The position numbers were made by a program, and so were the translations under genes. From assembly GCA_900539695.1 (NCBI GenBank), contig UQDG01000010.1:15924-79923 (forward strand): 64,000 bases of DNA, in the 5' to 3' direction. Shown one piece after another: positions 60,977 through 64,000 of this stretch. The DNA comes from an uncultured Oscillospiraceae bacterium. Lineage in GTDB: Bacteria; Bacillota; Clostridia; Oscillospirales; Ruminococcaceae. Below the pieces are notes generated by a model, which had not been told where the DNA came from, did no database searches, and saw nothing but the letters and a program-made list of their open reading frames with translations. Position 1 is the stretch's first letter, and each line of letters opens with the position of its first letter.

Positions 60977-61070
60977 GGTTCCCCTGGAGGGGAGCTCCGC
61001 CGCAGGCGGTGAGGGGTGGCTGCTTTAGCCGCCTCTTTTTTGTAGGGGCCGATGCTTGCATCGGCCCGCA
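60977..61070. repeat. Intergenic repeat unit after the AraC gene
   Basis: Consecutive palindromes CCCCTGG/..AGGGG, GAGCTCCGCCGCAGGCGG and GGCTGCTTTAGCC with T-run (a terminator), then TAGGGGCCGATGC-TTGCATCGGCCC (61043-61067), related to the palindrome at 8288-8310. Confidence 0.65.
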
Positions 61071-61112
61071 AAAGCGTGTACAATATAGAAAATCTGCAAA
61101 GGGGGCTTGCAC

Positions 61113-61679
61113 TTGGCTTTGCCGCGGCAACAAACACGCACGGTGGCGGGTGTGACCTATACGCTTACCCGCCGCCGCGTGCGCAATATCAACCTGCGCG
61201 TGCGGACTGATGGCAGTGTAGCCGCCAGTGCCGCACCGCGTGTGTCGGTCATGAAGGTGGATGCTTTTGTTGCCAGCAAGGCAGATTGGGTGCGCAGCGC
61301 CCAGGCCCGCGTAGCCGCCCGCCGCGAACAGGAAGCCGCCCAGCAGCCGGAACTGCCCACCAGGGCCGAGGCCCTGGCCCATATCCAGGTGCTGTGCCGG
61401 GCATACTATCCCCAGTTCGCGGCCACCTGCCCGGGCGGGCATATGCCCAAGATCGCTGTGCGGGATATGACCACCCGCTGGGGCAGCTGCAGCTTAAAAA
61501 CCGGCACGTTGGCTTTTGCGCGGCGGCTGTGTGTGGCACCCCTGCCCGCGCAGGAATATGTTGTAGTACATGAGTTCTGCCATTTTGCCCACCCCAACCA
61601 TGGTTCCGGCTTTTGGGCGGCGGTGGCGGCAGTTATGCCGGACTACAAAGCCCGCGAACGACTGTTAAAGCAGATGTGA
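61113..61679 (+). CDS. YgjP-like (SprT/M48-type) metallopeptidase
   Basis: 188-residue zinc peptidase of the DUF45/YgjP group. IAVRDMTTRWGSCSLKTGTL and VVVHEFCHFAHPNHGSGFW carry the HExxH...H zinc site. TTG at 61113 is 7 nt after GGGGG; the TTG at 61107 is too close. Role unknown; YgjP has been linked to protein quality control only loosely. Confidence 0.8.
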   Translation: MALPRQQTRTVAGVTYTLTRRRVRNINLRVRTDGSVAASAAPRVSVMKVDAFVASKADWVRSAQARVAARREQEAAQQPELPTRAEALAHIQVLCRAYYPQFAATCPGGHMPKIAVRDMTTRWGSCSLKTGTLAFARRLCVAPLPAQEYVVVHEFCHFAHPNHGSGFWAAVAAVMPDYKARERLLKQM

Positions 61680-61722
61680 CCAATGCCTAAACATTTTTAT
61701 TACGCATTACGGAGGATTTCCC

Positions 61723-63156
61723 GTGGCATCATCGCAAAAAAAATACTCAACGCTGGTAAGCAATACACTGCTGTTTGCCATCTCCAACTTCAGCTCCAAG
61801 CTGCTCAGTTTCTTCATTCGCCCGTACCTGAGCTACGCGTTGGATACGCCGGACATCATGGGTGTGTCCAGCCTGCTGCAGCAGGCTACTAACCTGCTGA
61901 TCCCGGTGGTCAGTTTGGGCGTGTCCTACGCAGTCATCCGCTTTGGCCTGGATAAAAAGGTCAACAAGTCCAGCGTCTTCGTCAATGGCGGCGCTACCAT
62001 CAGCGTGGGCTTTTTGCTGCTGCTGCTGGCCATGCCGCTGGTGCGGCTCATCCCCAACGCGGCGGAATACCTGCCGCATCTATACCTCTGCGTGCTGGCC
62101 AGCTGCCTGCGCACGCTGTGTACCCAGTTTATCCGCTCCCGTATGTTGAACCGCCTGGTGGCGATAGACGGCGTGCTGACTACCGGCGCACTGCTGGCGT
62201 ATTACCTGGTTTTTTTGAGTTGGCTCAAGCTGGGCGCGGCGGGCTTTTTGCTGGCAAACGCCTGCGCGGACCTGACCTCGATGGTGTTTGTGTTCTTTGC
62301 GGGCGGGTGCTATAAATTCTACAACCCCAAAGCCTTTGACAAAAAGCTGTGGCGCGACATGCTGCGCTACTGCCTGCCCATGATCCCCGCGGCCATCAGC
62401 TTTTGGATCATCAACGCCAGCGATATGTTCTTTGTGCAGGCTATGTGCGAGGATTACGGCGGCCGCAGCGGCAACTATTGGGTCGGCCTGCTGTCGGCGG
62501 GCTATTTCCTGCCGCAGGTCATCACGATTCTGGGCAGCATCTTCTACGAGGCCTGGCAGCTCTCCGCTGTGACCGAGGAGCAGGACCGCGAGGTGTTCTT
62601 CTCCAAAATTTTCCGTATCTACGCCAGTGTTTTGTTCTGCTGTGTGGCGGGCGTTATCTGGCTTTGCCGACCGATGATGCACCTGTTCAAGGCCGAATAT
62701 TACGACGGCTGGATCTTTGTGCCGTTTCTGACGCTCTGCTCTATGTGCACCTGCCTGAACCAGTTCCTCAACAGCATCTACGTGGTGTATAAGCGGTCCA
62801 CCGGTTCGCTGGTCACGATGCTGTGCGGTGCAGTGCTCAACCTGATCCTGAACTACTGCTTCATCCTGGCCTGGGGCCCTTGGGGTGTCACTCCGGCCAG
62901 CTTCTTAGGGCTGCTGTTGGTTTTTTTGCTGCGTGCCTACTCCACCCGCGGCCTGCTGGAAGTGGACTTCCACCCCGGCTGGCTGCTGTTGAACCTGGCG
63001 CTGGTGCTGGCGGAAATTTTCTGCATCATGCGGCTGGAAAACTGGGTCATCCCGGTCACAGTGCTGACGGCCATCGTCTGCGCCATCAATTTCCGCGAAA
63101 TTTTCAGTATGCTGAACAAACTGGTGGGCAAATTCCACCATCGCAAAAAGGAGTGA
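61723..63156 (+). CDS. Oligosaccharide/polysaccharide flippase (MATE/MurJ-like)
   Basis: 477 residues with about 12-14 hydrophobic segments, starting KKYSTLVSNTLLFAISNFSS KLLSFF and containing SYALDTPDIMGVSSLLQQAT, typical of Wzx/RfbX-type lipid-linked glycan exporters. No glycosyltransferases are adjacent, so its lipid-linked cargo is unknown. GTG at 61723 after GGAGG. Confidence 0.8.
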   Translation: MASSQKKYSTLVSNTLLFAISNFSSKLLSFFIRPYLSYALDTPDIMGVSSLLQQATNLLIPVVSLGVSYAVIRFGLDKKVNKSSVFVNGGATISVGFLLLLLAMPLVRLIPNAAEYLPHLYLCVLASCLRTLCTQFIRSRMLNRLVAIDGVLTTGALLAYYLVFLSWLKLGAAGFLLANACADLTSMVFVFFAGGCYKFYNPKAFDKKLWRDMLRYCLPMIPAAISFWIINASDMFFVQAMCEDYGGRSGNYWVGLLSAGYFLPQVITILGSIFYEAWQLSAVTEEQDREVFFSKIFRIYASVLFCCVAGVIWLCRPMMHLFKAEYYDGWIFVPFLTLCSMCTCLNQFLNSIYVVYKRSTGSLVTMLCGAVLNLILNYCFILAWGPWGVTPASFLGLLLVFLLRAYSTRGLLEVDFHPGWLLLNLALVLAEIFCIMRLENWVIPVTVLTAIVCAINFREIFSMLNKLVGKFHHRKKE

Positions 63157-63162
63157 TATTGT

Positions 63163-63921
63163 ATGGAAACTGTGGATAACGAGGTCTTACAGGCGCTTTC
63201 CGCCCGCAAAAGTGTGCGCGTGTATACCGACGAGCCGGTGACCGAAGCCGAGCGGAACGCTATTTTACAAGCGGCGTTCCAGGCACCCACGGCGGGCAAC
63301 CAGCAGCTGTACACGATCTTGAACATTACCGACCCGGCGCTGAAAGCCAGCCTGGCCGATTTGTGCGACCACCAGCCGTTCATTGCCAAGGCACCGCTGG
63401 TGCTGGTGTTTTTGGCCGATTGCCGCCGTTGGCTGCAGGCCTATAAGGCAGCGGGCATCGAGGATGTACGGACCCCCGGTGTGGGAGACCTGCTGCTGGC
63501 CATGGCCGATACCTGCATCGCGGCGCAGAATGCCGTGGTGGCGGCGGAAAGCCTGGGCATCGGCAGCTGCTACATCGGTGATGTCATCGAGAACGCCGAG
63601 CAGATGCGGGAAGCCCTGCATCTGCCGGAGCATGTGGTCCCGGCCTGCATGCTGGTGTTCGGCCGCCCGACCGACCAGCAAAAGGCACGCCCCAAACCGG
63701 CCCGGTTTGCAAAGGACGCCGTCGTTTGTGAGAACACCTACCGCGACCGCACCGACGACGAACTGCGCGCCGACTTCACCACCCGCGCTGCCGCCAACGG
63801 CCAGCAGAACTACGATTTCACCACCGCCATCCAGGCCTTCTGCAAACGCAAGTACGAGAGCGATTTCTCCCGGGAAATGACGAGGAGTGCAGAGGTATAT
63901 CTGGAAGAGTTCCGAAAGTAA
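63163..63921 (+). CDS. Nitroreductase family protein
   Basis: 252-residue FMN-dependent NAD(P)H oxidoreductase. N-terminal ARKSVRVYTDEPV, FQAPTAGNQQLYTI and ESLGIGSCYIGDVIEN are the family motifs, with LVFGRPTDQQKARPKPAR near the end. Substrate undefined (quinones or nitro compounds in relatives). Starts 6 bp after the flippase stop; likely cotranscribed. Confidence 0.88.
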   Translation: METVDNEVLQALSARKSVRVYTDEPVTEAERNAILQAAFQAPTAGNQQLYTILNITDPALKASLADLCDHQPFIAKAPLVLVFLADCRRWLQAYKAAGIEDVRTPGVGDLLLAMADTCIAAQNAVVAAESLGIGSCYIGDVIENAEQMREALHLPEHVVPACMLVFGRPTDQQKARPKPARFAKDAVVCENTYRDRTDDELRADFTTRAAANGQQNYDFTTAIQAFCKRKYESDFSREMTRSAEVYLEEFRK

Positions 63922-63948
63922 AATAATACAAAGCCGCCGCACAGTGTG

Positions 63949-64000
63949 AAGTGACCCCCAAAAGTTAGACAATATTTTGAAGTAAAAATTGTTCAAGCAG
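63949..64000. mobile_element. Left end of an IS3-family insertion sequence (window edge)
   Basis: GTGAAGTGACCCCCAAAAGT and TAGACAATATTTTGAAGT are typical of the terminal inverted repeat of IS3/IS150-type elements. The transposase would start beyond the window. The right end and the target duplication cannot be seen. Confidence 0.6.

Overview
The window is a 64 kb origin-proximal segment of a chromosome, most likely from a gut Clostridia of the Oscillospiraceae/Ruminococcaceae group (a Faecalibacterium/Gemmiger/Subdoligranulum-like anaerobe). The evidence is a GC-rich Firmicutes-type gene order around the origin (parB-parA-noc-rsmG-mnmG-mnmE-jag-yidC-yidD-rnpA-rpmH / dnaA-oriC-dnaN-rlbA-recF-remB-gyrB-gyrA), strong AGGAGG-type ribosome binding sites, a one-polypeptide pyruvate:ferredoxin oxidoreductase, Na+-pumping decarboxylase subunits, and the lack of any aerobic gene. 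The genus is inference from memory of such genomes, not from a search.

Layout. 1-11,500 (minus strand, leftward replichore): serS (cut by the window edge), parB, parA, a noc-like parB paralogue, rsmG, mnmG, mnmE, a 950-bp stretch of gene remnants, then jag, yidC, yidD, rnpA, rpmH. Two perfect parS palindromes lie here, one inside an intrinsic terminator and one inside rsmG. 11,500-21,300 (plus strand): dnaA, oriC with DnaA boxes, a CTA-repeat DnaA-trio and an AT-rich stretch, dnaN, the S4 gene, recF, remB, gyrB, gyrA. 21,400-25,900: a three-gene MacB-like ABC module with a secreted CARDB-like protein, then trmO. 26,000-38,400: por, uppP, a HAD phosphatase, an aminotransferase, a YkuD lipoprotein, an ACP-like gene lacking the phosphopantetheine serine, ftsH, a DnaA-box-like cluster before an orphan winged-helix gene, and a GHL10-type glycosidase. 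38,400-43,100: an island with a tRNA-Met fragment, an intact tRNA-Met, a tyrosine-integrase fragment and a complete trehalose operon (treR / treP-treC). 43,100-64,000: an alpha/beta hydrolase, oxaloacetate decarboxylase beta and gamma subunits, an Amt-PII fusion, a lipoprotein, a Cys-rich HxlR regulator, M18 aminopeptidase, gluQ, a MITE-like element, a CopA-CopZ fusion, acylphosphatase, rsmI, a phosphoesterase, birA, the mannonate genes uxuA/uxuB with a divergent AraC regulator, a YgjP metallopeptidase, a flippase, a nitroreductase, and what looks like the first ~50 bp of an IS3-family element at the right edge.

How it works together. Genes left of oriC mostly run leftward and those right of it mostly rightward, so most are co-directional with replication. 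The origin block couples replication start (dnaA, dnaN, gyrase), segregation (parAB, noc, parS), ribosome and tRNA modification (rsmG, mnmEG, rnpA) and membrane insertion (yidC/yidD/jag). Beyond gyrA the genes are metabolic and accessory: fermentation (por), sodium energetics (oadBG), nitrogen uptake (amt), trehalose and hexuronate use, and copper efflux.

No wholly new multi-gene system is evident. The observations most worth follow-up are: an in-frame CopA-CopZ fusion that keeps a strong internal ribosome binding site; parS and NBS-like palindromes embedded in terminators; a dispersed family of palindromic arms that bracket terminators at gene 3' ends; a serine-less acyl-carrier-like protein; and a DnaA-box-like cluster in front of an orphan OmpR-type DNA-binding domain.
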